Part shown: positions 41,118-49,906 of the stretch, piece by piece
Numbering within the stretch: the stretch's first letter is position 1
Layout: each line of letters begins with the position of its first letter
Assembly (NCBI RefSeq): GCF_005116465.1
Contig: NZ_SWBM01000001.1
Location: forward strand, 930,001-994,000
Source: Robertmurraya kyonggiensis
Lineage (GTDB): Bacteria; Bacillota; Bacilli; Bacillales; Cytobacillaceae
DNA: 64,000 nt
Reading direction: 5' to 3'
Made by a program: the position numbers and the translations under genes
Notes under the pieces: generated by a model
The model's database searches: none
What the model saw: the letters and a program-made list of their open reading frames with translations, nothing else
Told to the model about the DNA's origin: nothing

Positions 41118-41585
41118 TTATTCCCTCATTAATCGTTTTTTTCTATACCAAATCCAGAAAGTGAATGTAGTTAGAACGGTAAAAGTCCATTCTGATAAAG
41201 AATATAAAAAGAAATTGTTCGTTGTAGAACGGATGACACCAATCTTGATAAAGATGAATTCAGTTAAAGACATGCTGATGATGCTGAAGAGAATGATAAA
41301 AAATTTCCAAGAACGCTTTTTCATTCTTGCATATAGGTCAAAGAACACAATGATAATTAATGGATGTAGAAATAATCTTTTTAAAAAATAGACGATAAAA
41401 TAGCTCATGCGTTCGGACAAGGCAATCACGTGTAAATTAAAGAGTAGTATGGATGAAACCGAGTGGAGGATGATCCACACAGTCATCCAAATGAAGAAAA
41501 TCTCATAAAGGTGCAGTCTTTTCTTATAGTTGAAAAAAATGAACAAAAAGAACATAACGACAGTAAGGTACAATGAAATGACCAT
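41118..41585 (-). CDS. Integral membrane protein, possibly CBO0543-related
   Basis: This 155-residue protein has about five helices, starting 'MVISLYLTVVMFFLFIFFNY' and ending with a basic tail 'YRKKRLMRE'. The order of helices, aromatic Trp/Phe content ('IFFIWMTVWIILHSVSSILL') and direct coupling to the 40606 gene suggest a related pair. The family relation is weaker than for the other copies. TGTGATCTC lies upstream of ATG, so the binding site is poor. Confidence 0.5.
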   Translation of the reverse strand: MVISLYLTVVMFFLFIFFNYKKRLHLYEIFFIWMTVWIILHSVSSILLFNLHVIALSERMSYFIVYFLKRLFLHPLIIIVFFDLYARMKKRSWKFFIILFSIISMSLTEFIFIKIGVIRSTTNNFFLYSLSEWTFTVLTTFTFWIWYRKKRLMRE

Positions 41586-41695
41586 GAGATCACACCTATA
41601 GATTTAATACAATTAGTATTAAGTAATCTTTCTCTCTATATGCAAATAGGTATAGCACTTTTGAAAAAATATTCCATAATTTCTGTATAACTTCT

Positions 41696-41747
41696 TTACT
41701 CTTGAAACTATCATAAAGAGAAAACCTTATGATAGTTTCAAGAGTAA
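41696..41747. promoter_or_regulatory. Perfect 21-base inverted repeat with a 10-base loop before a small gene
   Basis: Arms 41696-41716 and 41727-41747 are perfect complements (core ACTCTTGAAACTATCATAA and its complement). The right arm runs into the ribosome binding site TAAGGAGGAG of the gene at 41760. The repeat could be an operator in the divergent control region or an RNA hairpin affecting translation. There is no gene for it to terminate on either side. Confidence 0.7.
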
Positions 41748-41759
41748 GGAGGAGAACGA

Positions 41760-42047
41760 ATGCCTAAAAAGACTGAGGAAGCCAAGGTGCAATCCTCTGA
41801 AGATATAAATGAATTAAGTCGAATGTTAGCAGCAGTTTTAACTTATCTTTCGGATGACGATATCGAAGTAATCGATATTGAATACCTTCTCGACCATACG
41901 GATGGTCTCCGGGAATGGTGGGAACACTTTCGGGAACAAAATCGAAAACAAATTGAAGAGGAAATTACGCAATCATTAGTGGACTTATCACTAGAAGAGC
42001 TAGAACGCCTCCGCGAACAAATAAATGAGAAAAAGAGTACCACGTAA
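41760..42047 (+). CDS. Small acidic helical protein of unknown function
   Basis: This 95-residue protein is strongly acidic and helical: 'EAKVQSSEDINELSRMLAAV', 'SDDDIEVIDIEYLLDHTDGL' and a coiled-coil-like C-terminus ('LEELERLREQINEKKSTT'). AAGGAGGA precedes the ATG by seven bases. No family recognised. The perfect inverted repeat immediately upstream suggests tight control. Confidence 0.7.
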   Translation: MPKKTEEAKVQSSEDINELSRMLAAVLTYLSDDDIEVIDIEYLLDHTDGLREWWEHFREQNRKQIEEEITQSLVDLSLEELERLREQINEKKSTT

Positions 42048-42078
42048 AGCATTCCTTAAAATAAGTGGAATGCTTTTT
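42047..42078 (+). terminator. Rho-independent terminator
   Basis: AGCATTCC / GGAATGCT stem with an eleven-base loop and TTTTT. Confidence 0.82.
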
Positions 42079-42143
42079 CCGTGAATCTTTGTTAAAACTA
42101 GAACGTATTTAGTATGAAGTTCTAAAAAGAGAGAAGGTTCCTC

Positions 42144-43760
42144 ATGAAGACAAATCGATTTGTGCGGATGGGTAAAATCTTAAAGCTCGCTTTCGGCATC
42201 ATTTTTCAAATATACCGGTATAAAATTACGAAGAAACCCAAATCTGAATGGGACAAGCTATGGAGTGAAATAGGAGAACGTTTTCGAAATACTCTGTTTG
42301 AATTAGAGGGGTTATTGATTAAAATTGGTCAAATTCTAAGTACTCGAGCAGATTTGCTGCCTGAGAGTTTTATCAAACAGATTGAAGACCTTACTGATCA
42401 TGTTCCTCCGTCTACTTGGAATGAAATCGAACATGTTCTTGAGTCTGAATGGGGTGGGCCTGTACAAGAACTTCTTCAATCGATCGAAGAAGAGGCGGTC
42501 GCTTCTGCCTCAATAGGCGAAGTATATAAGGGGATTTTAAAAAGTGGTAAGCAAGTGGCCATAAAAGTACAACGACCTAATATTCAATCCATCATTCAGA
42601 CAGATTTTCATACTTTCAAAATCATTATTTGGTTAATAGACCTTCTCGTCCCTGTTCCAAAAGGTTTCATCAATTTTAAGGTGTTATATCGGGAGTTAAA
42701 GCAAGTAATTGAAAGGGAGCTTGATTTTAATATAGAACTACAAACACAAATTTACTTTAGTGAGAGATTTAAAGATAATTCATATGTCGTGATCCCTAGC
42801 GTTTATCCAGAGCTTAGCACTTCCAAGGTGTTGGTCATGGATTGGGTAATAGGAGAGCGCATTACAAATGATGATGCACTCTTGGAGATGGGAGTAAAGC
42901 GCGATGTTTTGGTAAAACATTTACTGGAAATATTCCTGCCTCAGTGGCTTGAACCAGGTACGTTTCATGCAGACCCCCATCCTGGAAATATGCTAGTCAC
43001 GAAGAAAGGGAAGATTATTTTACTTGATTATGGGATGGTCGGAGATATAAGCAAACAGGATGCTAATTGTTTTCAGGAACTAATCGAAAACGTACTCTCA
43101 AAAAATTATGGTAAAGCGGTTGAATGTCTAAGGACTTTAGGTTTCTTGCTACCTGAGGCAGATGCTCGTGTGATAGAAAAGTTTCTCGGAGAAATGGCCT
43201 CTTTTCAGCTGAGTCAATTAAAAGCTGCTGATATTTTCGCTTTGAAAAAAGAAATGTATGAAATGGTTCAAGTCTTGCCAATCCAGGTTCCTACACGTTT
43301 TGTGTTTTTGGGACGAGCTTTTGTAACGGTTGAAGGGATCATTCAGCATCTTGCGCCAGATGGCGATCTAGTGGAAATTGCGAAGCCTATTTTTATAAAA
43401 TGGCTCAATCAACAGGGAAATGCAAAATGGGCATTTGCTTGGCGCTGGGTTCAATCACAACCACTCTTTAAGATTTTTCATACAGTCACAGATTTTTTAA
43501 ACATGCCACGGAAATTAGAAGCAATGAAAGAGGTGGAGCAAAGACGACATTTTCAATTTCAGATTTATGAAAGCAGGAAAAAGAGTTTATTCCAATTGTT
43601 GTTGCTTGGTACAGTAGGAACTGGAGTGGGGATTTATTTAACTCACTCTATTATTACTCAGTTCTCTGTTGGAATATTGGTGGTATCAGGGTTTGGTTAC
43701 ATCATCGCTCATATCAGGCAAAAGAAGTGGATGAAGTACATGCCTAATAAACATAGATAA
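42144..43760 (+). CDS. UbiB/AarF (ABC1) atypical protein kinase-like protein
   Basis: This 538-residue protein has the KxGQ motif in 'EGLLIKIGQILSTRADLLPE', the alanine-rich loop replacing the P-loop in 'AVASASIGEVYKGILKSGKQ', 'VAIKVQRPNIQ' (ATP lysine), 'GTFHADPHPGNMLVTKKGKI' and 'ILLDYGMVGD'. Two hydrophobic segments near the C-terminus (about 485-520) act as a membrane anchor. UbiB proteins have ATPase activity and support isoprenoid-quinone handling. GAGAGAAGG precedes ATG. Confidence 0.9.
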   Translation: MKTNRFVRMGKILKLAFGIIFQIYRYKITKKPKSEWDKLWSEIGERFRNTLFELEGLLIKIGQILSTRADLLPESFIKQIEDLTDHVPPSTWNEIEHVLESEWGGPVQELLQSIEEEAVASASIGEVYKGILKSGKQVAIKVQRPNIQSIIQTDFHTFKIIIWLIDLLVPVPKGFINFKVLYRELKQVIERELDFNIELQTQIYFSERFKDNSYVVIPSVYPELSTSKVLVMDWVIGERITNDDALLEMGVKRDVLVKHLLEIFLPQWLEPGTFHADPHPGNMLVTKKGKIILLDYGMVGDISKQDANCFQELIENVLSKNYGKAVECLRTLGFLLPEADARVIEKFLGEMASFQLSQLKAADIFALKKEMYEMVQVLPIQVPTRFVFLGRAFVTVEGIIQHLAPDGDLVEIAKPIFIKWLNQQGNAKWAFAWRWVQSQPLFKIFHTVTDFLNMPRKLEAMKEVEQRRHFQFQIYESRKKSLFQLLLLGTVGTGVGIYLTHSIITQFSVGILVVSGFGYIIAHIRQKKWMKYMPNKHR

Positions 43761-43795
43761 AAGCTAAAGAGTTGAGTTGTACGGAGGGGAAGCAC

Positions 43796-44340
43796 TTGAA
43801 TATTGAGGCGGTTTTTATAGACAGAGATGGGACGATTGGTGGGAATGACACGGTTATATATCCTAGTAAGTTTGATTATTCCCAGGAGTTCAGGAGTCAA
43901 TGCGAGCATTGAAGGATGCAGGTGTATTAACCTGTTCTTTCACCAATCAACCAGGAATTGCAAGAGGAGAGGCGAGGATTGAGGATTTTGAAAAAGAATT
44001 AATGGATTTTGGAATAGATAGGATTCTTGTATGTCCACATCAGCATACGGATGGTTGTGAATGCAGAAAACCATCACCAGGGATGCTTCATAAAGCGGCA
44101 GAGGAAAACCATTTAGACCTGAAGAAATGCGTTTTTATTGGAGATAGATGGACGGATTTGGTTGCTGCTGATGAAGTAGGGAGTATGAAAATATTGGTTA
44201 AAACGGGTAGTGGTACTGCTGCATATGAGCAATACATTAATAAGGAGTATGTTGGTCGTTGGGCGAACGCTAAGCCAGATTATGTGGCTAGTGATTTTAA
44301 TGAGGCGGTTCGATGGATACGGTCACGGTCGATATTGTGA
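43796..44340 (+). pseudogene. HAD-IIIA phosphatase (GmhB/histidinol-phosphatase type), frameshifted
   Basis: TTG 43796 behind GGAGGGG starts 'MNIEAVFIDRDGTIGGNDTV' (nucleophile DxDGT). The frame breaks at about 43880: GAT-TAT-TCC replaces an expected GAA-TTA-TTC, consistent with loss of one A. The downstream frame gives 'SMRALKDAGVLTCSFTNQPG', the zinc loop 'CPHQHTDGCECRKPSPGM' and 'CVFIGDRWTDLVAADEVGSM'. All catalytic parts exist apart from the frameshift, so this is a recent loss or a sequence error. Confidence 0.8.
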
Positions 44341-44346
44341 TACAAA

Positions 44347-44371
44347 AAAGGCTGCACTTGGCAGCCTTTAA
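44347..44371. terminator. Terminator shared by the HAD gene and a small minus-strand gene
   Basis: AAAGGCTGC / GCAGCCTTT stem with a five-base loop. On the minus strand it is followed by TTTTTTG, making it strongest for the gene at 44374. Confidence 0.85.
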
Positions 44372-44373
44372 GG

Positions 44374-44517
44374 TCAAGGTTTATTAGGGTTACTTTGTTC
44401 TTGAATCGACACTCGTTTACTAGGTGGCTTAGGATAATTTTCACCAGTTGGAGCCGTCAAGGTATTTCTTTTGTCTAAAACCTTTCCTGTATATTCGATT
44501 GGGTTAATGTCCTTCAA
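44374..44517 (-). CDS. Small hydrophilic protein, 47 residues
   Basis: TTG 44517 lies seven bases after GGAGGTGA. The product 'MKDINPIEYTGKVLDKRNTL' plus 'TAPTGENYPKPPSKRVSIQE' is basic, proline-rich and without membrane or Cys features. The stop is followed three bases later by a good minus-strand terminator. The full unit of binding site, frame and terminator argues for a real gene. No family recognised. Confidence 0.6.
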   Translation of the reverse strand: MKDINPIEYTGKVLDKRNTLTAPTGENYPKPPSKRVSIQEQSNPNKP

Positions 44518-44582
44518 TGTCCTCACCTCCATTAATAGGATGGTTCAACAAATGAATTCCAACCACAGGAAAATGTTCCAAA

Positions 44583-45215
44583 TCAAAAAGACAGTTTGAT
44601 TTCTTGAGAATTGAAGATTTTCTTTTCATCTTTATCAAAGATATCGCTTGTATCGAGTAAGATCCACTCGAGAGTATCAGGACTATGGACAATGAAACCT
44701 ATATTCCCTTGCTTGACTTCTTTCCCCAGGAGCTCCCCGTTTAACTCTTCAAGATAAATATCTTCGTGCCAGTCAAATTCTTCGCCAAGGTTCGTTTTCA
44801 TTTTAGCGATAGGAGCGAAATGAACTTTCTCGGTGGAGGTATTTTCGACCTCTACAAATACTTTAACGAAATCAAATTCCTCTTCGTGTGTCAAAACATG
44901 AAAATAGTCGATTAAACTATAGTCAGGTCGTAAATGAATCTGTTTCATCTCTTTGATCGTGAGTCGAATAAGGCCGAACTCAAATGTATCACCAATTTGT
45001 GAAATAGCTTCTAAAGTGGCTTCGCCTTTTTCATCGGAAACGGTTTGGCCGATTTCCATCAAGGTGCGATCATCTGGTACCTGAGGATTTGGACTGTATT
45101 CAGTTGAAAAAGTTGATTCTGCTTCGACTACATGTGATTCCGTCAAGCTATTGTTGTCTGAGCATCCTACTAACAGAAGTGTACTTAGAAATACAAGACT
45201 AAATACTTTTTTCAC
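44583..45215 (-). CDS. Lipoprotein with DUF4352-like domain
   Basis: This 210-residue protein has the lipobox LVGC (Cys18). After a Ser/Thr/Pro-rich linker comes an immunoglobulin-like beta domain: 'GLIRLTIKEMKQIHLRPDYS', 'FDFVKVFVEVENTSTEKVHF' and 'KMKTNLGEEFDWHEDIYLEE', ending with 'GNIGFIVHSPDTLEWILLDT'. This strand order is characteristic of DUF4352/TelA-like extracellular domains. GGAGGTATTTG precedes ATG. Function unknown. It is 28 bases downstream of phoA-type phosphatase and may be in the same transcript. Confidence 0.78.
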   Translation of the reverse strand: MKKVFSLVFLSTLLLVGCSDNNSLTESHVVEAESTFSTEYSPNPQVPDDRTLMEIGQTVSDEKGEATLEAISQIGDTFEFGLIRLTIKEMKQIHLRPDYSLIDYFHVLTHEEEFDFVKVFVEVENTSTEKVHFAPIAKMKTNLGEEFDWHEDIYLEELNGELLGKEVKQGNIGFIVHSPDTLEWILLDTSDIFDKDEKKIFNSQEIKLSF

Positions 45216-45243
45216 ACAAATACCTCCAAAATTCGCGTATGGT

Positions 45244-46623
45244 CTATCTGTCTTTTATAGAAATTCTATATTTTAGAATTTCAAAGATATTTTTGGCGAT
45301 GTCAGTATTGTCAATTTGTCCTGCAAATTTTTCAGAGGAAGGACCATATGCATAAACCGGAACATCTTCTCCAGTGTGACCGCCAGTCGTCCAGCCTGTA
45401 TTAGAACGAATATCAAAGATTTTTTCGATAGCGTTATCGATTTCAACCGTTTGCTTTTTCGCAGCAGCTGTTTTCACAGTTTGAATTTCTTCTGTTGTTA
45501 ATTCAAGATCAATATATTTCTTCAATGTTTCTTCTACACTAGCACCAGCAGCGATTTGCTCAGCCATGAAATCAGGGGTACGTTTCGCTGCTTCTAGTGC
45601 TTCCGGATACCAATTATATATTCCATTTGCACCAATAGAGAATCCACCTGTAGAATGGTCTGCTGTTGCAACCACTAAAGTGTGCTTGTCGTTTTTAGCA
45701 AAATTAATAGCAGCTTGGAATGCTTTTTCGAAATCTTCCATTTCACTCATCGCACCAACGATGTCATTGTCATGGCCGGCCCAGTCGATTTGACTTCCTT
45801 CAACCATTAAGAAAAATCCATCCTTGTCCTTGCTTAACCGCTGAATGGCAGAGTTTGTCATCTCTTCTAATGAAGGGCTTTCCTCTGTGCGGTCAATCAT
45901 TTTTGCCATTCCTCTTGGCGCAAACAAGCCAAGAATCTGATCATTTCTATCTTTTAATAAATCTTTCTTATTCGTTACATAACTAAATCCATCTTGTTGA
46001 AACTCATCTACAAGATTTCGGTCATTTCGGATAAAAAGGTCCGATCCACCACCAAGGAGGACGTCAATTTTATGTTTTCCTTTTACTAAGTCATCGAAAT
46101 AGTCATCAGCAATCCCGTTCATATTTTGACGACTTTGATCGTGTGAACCAAATGAGGCAGGTGTGGCATGTGTGATTTCAGAAGTTGCTACGAGTCCAGT
46201 CGCTTTTCCTTGCTCTTTCGCAGCTTCCAGAACAGTTTTTACGTCAGTTCCATCATTATCAACAGCAATTGCGTTGTTATATGTCTTGATTCCGGCAGAC
46301 ATAGCCGTTGCTGCTGAAGCAGAATCCGTAATATTTTGAGCAGGATCTTCTGGGTAAGTCATTTGCTGACCTACAAGGTATGGATCGAATCCAGTGGTAT
46401 CAACAAATTTTGATTTTGCAGTATCTTTTAAATAACGATGTGCGGACGTGTAAGATACTCCCATTCCGTCTCCAATAAGAACGATGACATTCTTGATTTG
46501 ACCGGAATTTGAGTGATAGTTCTTTGCATCGGCAGGCTGGATGCTTCCTATTAGACTTCCGACTGCTATTGCAGATACTACTGTGAATGGGATGAGTTTC
46601 CTTTTCCACTTTTTTGACAACAT
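45244..46623 (-). CDS. Secreted alkaline phosphatase
   Basis: This 459-residue protein, near the length of Bacillus PhoA/PhoB, has a Sec signal peptide (KKWKRK, hydrophobic run, cleavage near ADA-K, about residue 33). Metal and nucleophile motifs are 'KNVIVLIGDGMGVSYTSAHR', 'NITDSASAATAMSAGIKTYN' (DSA nucleophile Ser), 'FFLMVEGSQIDWAGHDND' and 'LVVATADHSTGGFSIG'. It hydrolyses phosphomonoesters outside the cell in phosphate shortage. Upstream is a good Pho box and TATAAT. Confidence 0.93.
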   Translation of the reverse strand: MLSKKWKRKLIPFTVVSAIAVGSLIGSIQPADAKNYHSNSGQIKNVIVLIGDGMGVSYTSAHRYLKDTAKSKFVDTTGFDPYLVGQQMTYPEDPAQNITDSASAATAMSAGIKTYNNAIAVDNDGTDVKTVLEAAKEQGKATGLVATSEITHATPASFGSHDQSRQNMNGIADDYFDDLVKGKHKIDVLLGGGSDLFIRNDRNLVDEFQQDGFSYVTNKKDLLKDRNDQILGLFAPRGMAKMIDRTEESPSLEEMTNSAIQRLSKDKDGFFLMVEGSQIDWAGHDNDIVGAMSEMEDFEKAFQAAINFAKNDKHTLVVATADHSTGGFSIGANGIYNWYPEALEAAKRTPDFMAEQIAAGASVEETLKKYIDLELTTEEIQTVKTAAAKKQTVEIDNAIEKIFDIRSNTGWTTGGHTGEDVPVYAYGPSSEKFAGQIDNTDIAKNIFEILKYRISIKDR

Positions 46624-46655
46624 GAATTTCCCTCCTTATTTTACCTTCGTTGCCT

Positions 46656-46709
46656 ATTATATTTTTGATAGTTTACTAGTCTATTAAATAATTGTTTGAA
46701 TTTTGTAAA
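46656..46709 (-). promoter_or_regulatory. PhoP (Pho) box with -10 TATAAT for the alkaline phosphatase
   Basis: On the minus strand, TTTACA (46709-46704), CAAACA (46698-46693) and TTAATA (46687-46682) are TT(A/T)ACA-like direct repeats exactly 11 bases apart. A fourth weaker element GTAAAC is at 46676-46671. A perfect TATAAT lies at 46661-46656. This matches the tandem PhoP-binding layout of Bacillus Pho regulon promoters. Confidence 0.8.
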
Positions 46710-46821
46710 TATTTTTAGGTCGAAAGTTGGTCGGCGGATCGACCTAGTTGCTGAGAATTCTTAGTATTTAGAAGGAGATCCGAGGTTTTTGGAGAAACAA
46801 ATATTAGGGGAGGCTGAACTA

Positions 46822-47187
46822 ATGAAAAGTCCAATTAAAAACAAAATCAATCTTGTATTTATACCGGTTACAGATATTCAAAAAGCAAAAGAATGGTACA
46901 CTATGATTCTAGGATTGGAAGATGGCGAGGATTTTTTTGAGCATTTATTTGTTGCTAAAATGGATGGTGCAGGCATGATCCTTGATACAATGCCGATGTG
47001 GAAAGATGAAAGCGGAGAAGTGCCTAGAATAAATGTCCCAGTTATTCAATTTGGCACAGATGATATTTCCGCAGCCTATGATTTTATGATGGAGTATGGA
47101 GTGGAAATAGTGACAGAGGTTATGAATGAGCAATTCTTTGTTTTCAAGGACCCAGATGGCAATTTACTTATGGTATGTCAGGACTAA
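46822..47187 (+). CDS. VOC-family (glyoxalase/bleomycin resistance-like) protein
   Basis: This 121-residue protein has the two beta-alpha-beta-beta-beta units of the VOC fold: 'NLVFIPVTDIQKAKEWYTMI' then 'LFVAKMDGAGMILDTM', and 'IQFGTDDISAAYDFMMEYGV' then 'QFFVFKDPDGNLLMVCQD' (the D-P-x-G-N end). ATG 46822 follows GGGGAGG by seven bases and is preferred to TTG 46789, although that also has AAGGAG upstream. The substrate is unknown. Confidence 0.82.
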   Translation: MKSPIKNKINLVFIPVTDIQKAKEWYTMILGLEDGEDFFEHLFVAKMDGAGMILDTMPMWKDESGEVPRINVPVIQFGTDDISAAYDFMMEYGVEIVTEVMNEQFFVFKDPDGNLLMVCQD

Positions 47188-47212
47188 AGGAACATCTATT
47201 GAGGATTAGTAC

Positions 47213-48178
47213 ATGAAGAAGTTAAAGATCGTAGGAGTATTTGTATTGTTGCTTGTTATCTTCATTTTCTTAAACAATACTTCACTATTTGTAAAAGCAG
47301 GGAATCCTACACTGCTTGCTCATCGTGGGATGGCTCAAACCTTTCCGATGGAGGGAATTGAATGGGATACATGTACGGCTGAAATTATAAATGAACCAGA
47401 GCATTCCTATCTCGAAAATACAATCCCTTCTATGGAAGCGGCTTTTGCTGCTGGAGCAGATGTGATTGAATTTGATATAAAAAAAACGAAAGATAATCAA
47501 TTAGCTGTTTTTCATGATTTCGAATTGTCTTGCCGAACCGATGGCAAGGGAGAGATTTCGGATTATACGATGGAAGAATTGAAACAATTGGATGTCGGAT
47601 ATGGCTACACTGCTGATGGAGGTAAAACCTTTCCTTTTCGAGGAAAAGGGGTAGGCTTGATGCCATCCTTAACAGAAGTGTTGACGAAATTTCCAGAGCG
47701 TTCATTTCTTATACATATTAAGAGTAGTAAGCAAGTGGATGGTGAGCTCTTGGCACAGTATTTAAGTGAGCTTGCCCCTGAGCAACAAAAGCTAATGACG
47801 GTATATGGGGACGATGAGCCTATTGCTGCATTCAAGAAACTAATGCCAGAAATCCCGGTTATGTCGATGGCGACTTTGAAAAGCTGTATGCTTCCATATA
47901 TAGCAGTTGGTTGGACAGGTTATATCCCGATTGCTTGTGAAAATACACAAATACATCTACCTGAAACGTATGCTCGTTGGATGTGGGGATGGCCCAATAA
48001 ATTTGTGAAACGAATGGAGTCGGTTGGTACGAATGTTGTCATTGTTGCGGGTGATGGATCTTGGTCTGAGGGCTTCGATACGTTATCGGATTTAGAACGT
48101 TTACCAGACAATTTTGATGGAGAAATTTGGACGAATAGGATTGAAAAAATAGCTCCAACATTTAAGAAAACAGAATAG
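47213..48178 (+). CDS. Glycerophosphodiester phosphodiesterase family protein, secreted or membrane-anchored
   Basis: This 321-residue protein has an N-terminal hydrophobic anchor (residues 5-22) placing the enzyme outside. The GDPD catalytic residues are visible: 'TLLAHRGMAQTF' (His), 'YLENTIPSMEAAFAAGADVI' (Glu-Asn), 'EFDIKKTKDNQLAVFHD' (Glu-x-Asp and HD). The middle and C-terminal sequence deviates from bacterial GlpQ, so the exact lipid substrate is open. It lies 26 bases after the VOC gene and near the Pho-controlled phosphatase. Confidence 0.85.
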   Translation: MKKLKIVGVFVLLLVIFIFLNNTSLFVKAGNPTLLAHRGMAQTFPMEGIEWDTCTAEIINEPEHSYLENTIPSMEAAFAAGADVIEFDIKKTKDNQLAVFHDFELSCRTDGKGEISDYTMEELKQLDVGYGYTADGGKTFPFRGKGVGLMPSLTEVLTKFPERSFLIHIKSSKQVDGELLAQYLSELAPEQQKLMTVYGDDEPIAAFKKLMPEIPVMSMATLKSCMLPYIAVGWTGYIPIACENTQIHLPETYARWMWGWPNKFVKRMESVGTNVVIVAGDGSWSEGFDTLSDLERLPDNFDGEIWTNRIEKIAPTFKKTE

Positions 48179-48189
48179 AATTAGTTTAA

Positions 48190-48214
48190 GGCTGTCCGAA
48201 TGGGCAGCTTTTGC
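48190..48214 (+). terminator. Rho-independent terminator
   Basis: GCTGTCC / GGGCAGC stem with a four-base loop, then TTTT. Confidence 0.65.
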
Positions 48215-48319
48215 TTATAGACTATGTCCATTTATGATCATTAGAATAATACAAGATCCTTATTACATAGTGATGATAGTGGAGAGACAAAAAAAGCTTC
48301 GGTAAGGGGCTGAGAACCT

Positions 48320-48502
48320 TTGAGAAGAAACAGAAATATGCCTATTGTCGCCTTGCTTAGCGTCTTCTTATTGGTATTTCTACTTGTCATCGCATTCCGA
48401 CATATTAAAATTTATATTGTGTTTAGTTCAGGAATTGGACCGTTTATCATGGTGAGCTTAATCATTTTATTAATCGTTTTTGTGTTTTTTAAAGGGCGTT
48501 AA
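48320..48502 (+). CDS. Small membrane protein, two predicted helices
   Basis: This 60-residue protein has a basic N-terminus 'MRRNRN', a helix 'PIVALLSVFLLVFLLVIAFR' and a second helix 'GIGPFIMVSLIILLIVFVFF', ending in KGR. TTG 48320 follows AAGGGG by about nine bases. No family recognised. Confidence 0.6.
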   Translation: MRRNRNMPIVALLSVFLLVFLLVIAFRHIKIYIVFSSGIGPFIMVSLIILLIVFVFFKGR

Positions 48503-48566
48503 AAAGGATTCTGGAAGAGAAATATCGAACATATCTAATAATGGTTTTCTGAGGGGGGATTAATGG

Positions 48567-49097
48567 ATGGACGAAAGATATCCAATAGGAAAGTTTCAAG
48601 TAGAAGGAGAGATTACAAATCCGGTTGTTCAAAAATGGATTAAAGAAATTGAAGTTCAACCTGAACAACTAAGAGAGGCCGTACATGGACTTAGTGAAGA
48701 ACAGCTCGATACCCCATATCGGGATGGTGGCTGGACGGTGCGACAAGTCGTGCATCATCTTGCAGATAGTCATTTGAATGCATATATTCGATTCAAATTG
48801 GCACTAACGGAAGACAATCCTGTTATCAAGCCGTATGAAGAAGGGGAATGGGCAAAGCTACCCGATTCGAAAATGCCTGTTGAAGTTTCACTAACATTAT
48901 TTGAGAGTATACACCAGCGCTTAGTTACGCTTTTAACTAGTCTTACGCTTGAAGATTTAGAAAAAACCTTTGTACACCCTGATTCAGGAACAATCTCACT
49001 TGGAAGAAATATTGGAATGTATTCTTGGCATGGTCGTCATCATATTGCGCACATAACATCCCTCTGTAGCCGAAAAGGATGGAAAGTATATTCATAA
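48567..49097 (+). CDS. DinB/YfiT-family metal-dependent protein (BstA-like S-transferase)
   Basis: This 176-residue protein has the YfiT arrangement: '[14 protein letters not shown]' at the N-terminus, a metal His in '[20 protein letters not shown]', and two more in '[20 protein letters not shown]' near the C-terminus, forming a three-His zinc site on the four-helix DinB bundle. B. subtilis YfiT (BstA) is a bacillithiol S-transferase. ATG 48567 is eight bases after GAGGGGGG. Thiol transfer to xenobiotics is inferred. Confidence 0.85.
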   Translation: MDERYPIGKFQVEGEITNPVVQKWIKEIEVQPEQLREAVHGLSEEQLDTPYRDGGWTVRQVVHHLADSHLNAYIRFKLALTEDNPVIKPYEEGEWAKLPDSKMPVEVSLTLFESIHQRLVTLLTSLTLEDLEKTFVHPDSGTISLGRNIGMYSWHGRHHIAHITSLCSRKGWKVYS

Positions 49098-49100
49098 GAG

Positions 49101-49138
49101 TAAAAGGGAACCTCGATTATACGAGCGTTCCCTTTTAC
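49101..49138. terminator. Bidirectional terminator between convergent genes
   Basis: TAAAAGGGAAC and GTTCCCTTTTA form an eleven-pair outer stem, with CTCG/CGAG inside. Confidence 0.85.
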
Positions 49139-49143
49139 TATCC

Positions 49144-49794
49144 TTAATCCTTCCATTCGGCAAAAAAGACACGTAGATACTCTTGCATGAATTGATGCCG
49201 CTCTTCGGCAATCTTCTTCGCGTAATCCGTATTCATTCTATCTTTCAATTTTAATAATTTTTCATAGAAATGATTGATCGCAGTCGATTTGCCATTGCGA
49301 TATTCTTCCTTTGTCATCGATTCTCTAGGTTTGATTGCAGGATCATAGATCAAATCACCTTTTGAACCGGCATAAGCAAAGGTGCGTGCTATACCAATAG
49401 CACCAAGGGCATCTAAGCGGTCCGCATCTTGAACAACTTTGGCTTCAAGTGAAGTTAGAGCTGGTTGTCCACCACCTTTAAAAGAGATGGATGAGATTAT
49501 CGCAATTATTTTTTCAATTGCAGGTTTGTCAATCTCAATGGTTTCTAGCCAATTCGTAATTTTTTTTATTCCCTCTGCTTCAGATGCATTCAATTTTTCA
49601 TCGGCGATATCATGAAGCAATGCTGCCATTTCACAAATAAATAAATCAGCATTTTCCTCTATCGCGATCTTTTTCGCCATTTCTGTTACACGCGCAATAT
49701 GCCACCAATCATGGCCACTCGGGTCATTCTGTAATTCCTTATGTACGTATTCTTTCGTTAGAGCTACCTTTTTGTCATGACTCACTATATTCAC
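49144..49794 (-). CDS. HD-domain phosphohydrolase (YedJ-like)
   Basis: This 216-residue protein has the HD metal site as H in 'SGHDWWHIARVTEMAKKIA', HD in 'EMAALLHDIADEKL' and D in 'KVVQDADRLDALGAIGIART'. The rest, 'FYEKLLKLKDRMNTDYAKKI' and 'EERHQFMQEYLRVFFAEW', is characteristic of the YedJ/YpgQ group, hydrolases of nucleotides or phosphorylated metabolites. It stands alone. Confidence 0.9.
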   Translation of the reverse strand: MNIVSHDKKVALTKEYVHKELQNDPSGHDWWHIARVTEMAKKIAIEENADLFICEMAALLHDIADEKLNASEAEGIKKITNWLETIEIDKPAIEKIIAIISSISFKGGGQPALTSLEAKVVQDADRLDALGAIGIARTFAYAGSKGDLIYDPAIKPRESMTKEEYRNGKSTAINHFYEKLLKLKDRMNTDYAKKIAEERHQFMQEYLRVFFAEWKD

Positions 49795-49906
49795 CTACCA
49801 TAATTTATCATTTTCCATTGTAGATGATATTTTCTTTGATAGCTATCAAATTTCCGCATATTCTTTCTTATTTGAGAGAGGATAAATAGACGGAGGTTGA
49901 TAGAGA

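Noticed and set aside
44504-44692. Minus-strand 62-codon frame
   Set aside because: Overlaps the lipoprotein C-terminus in another frame and the binding site of the real 47-residue gene.
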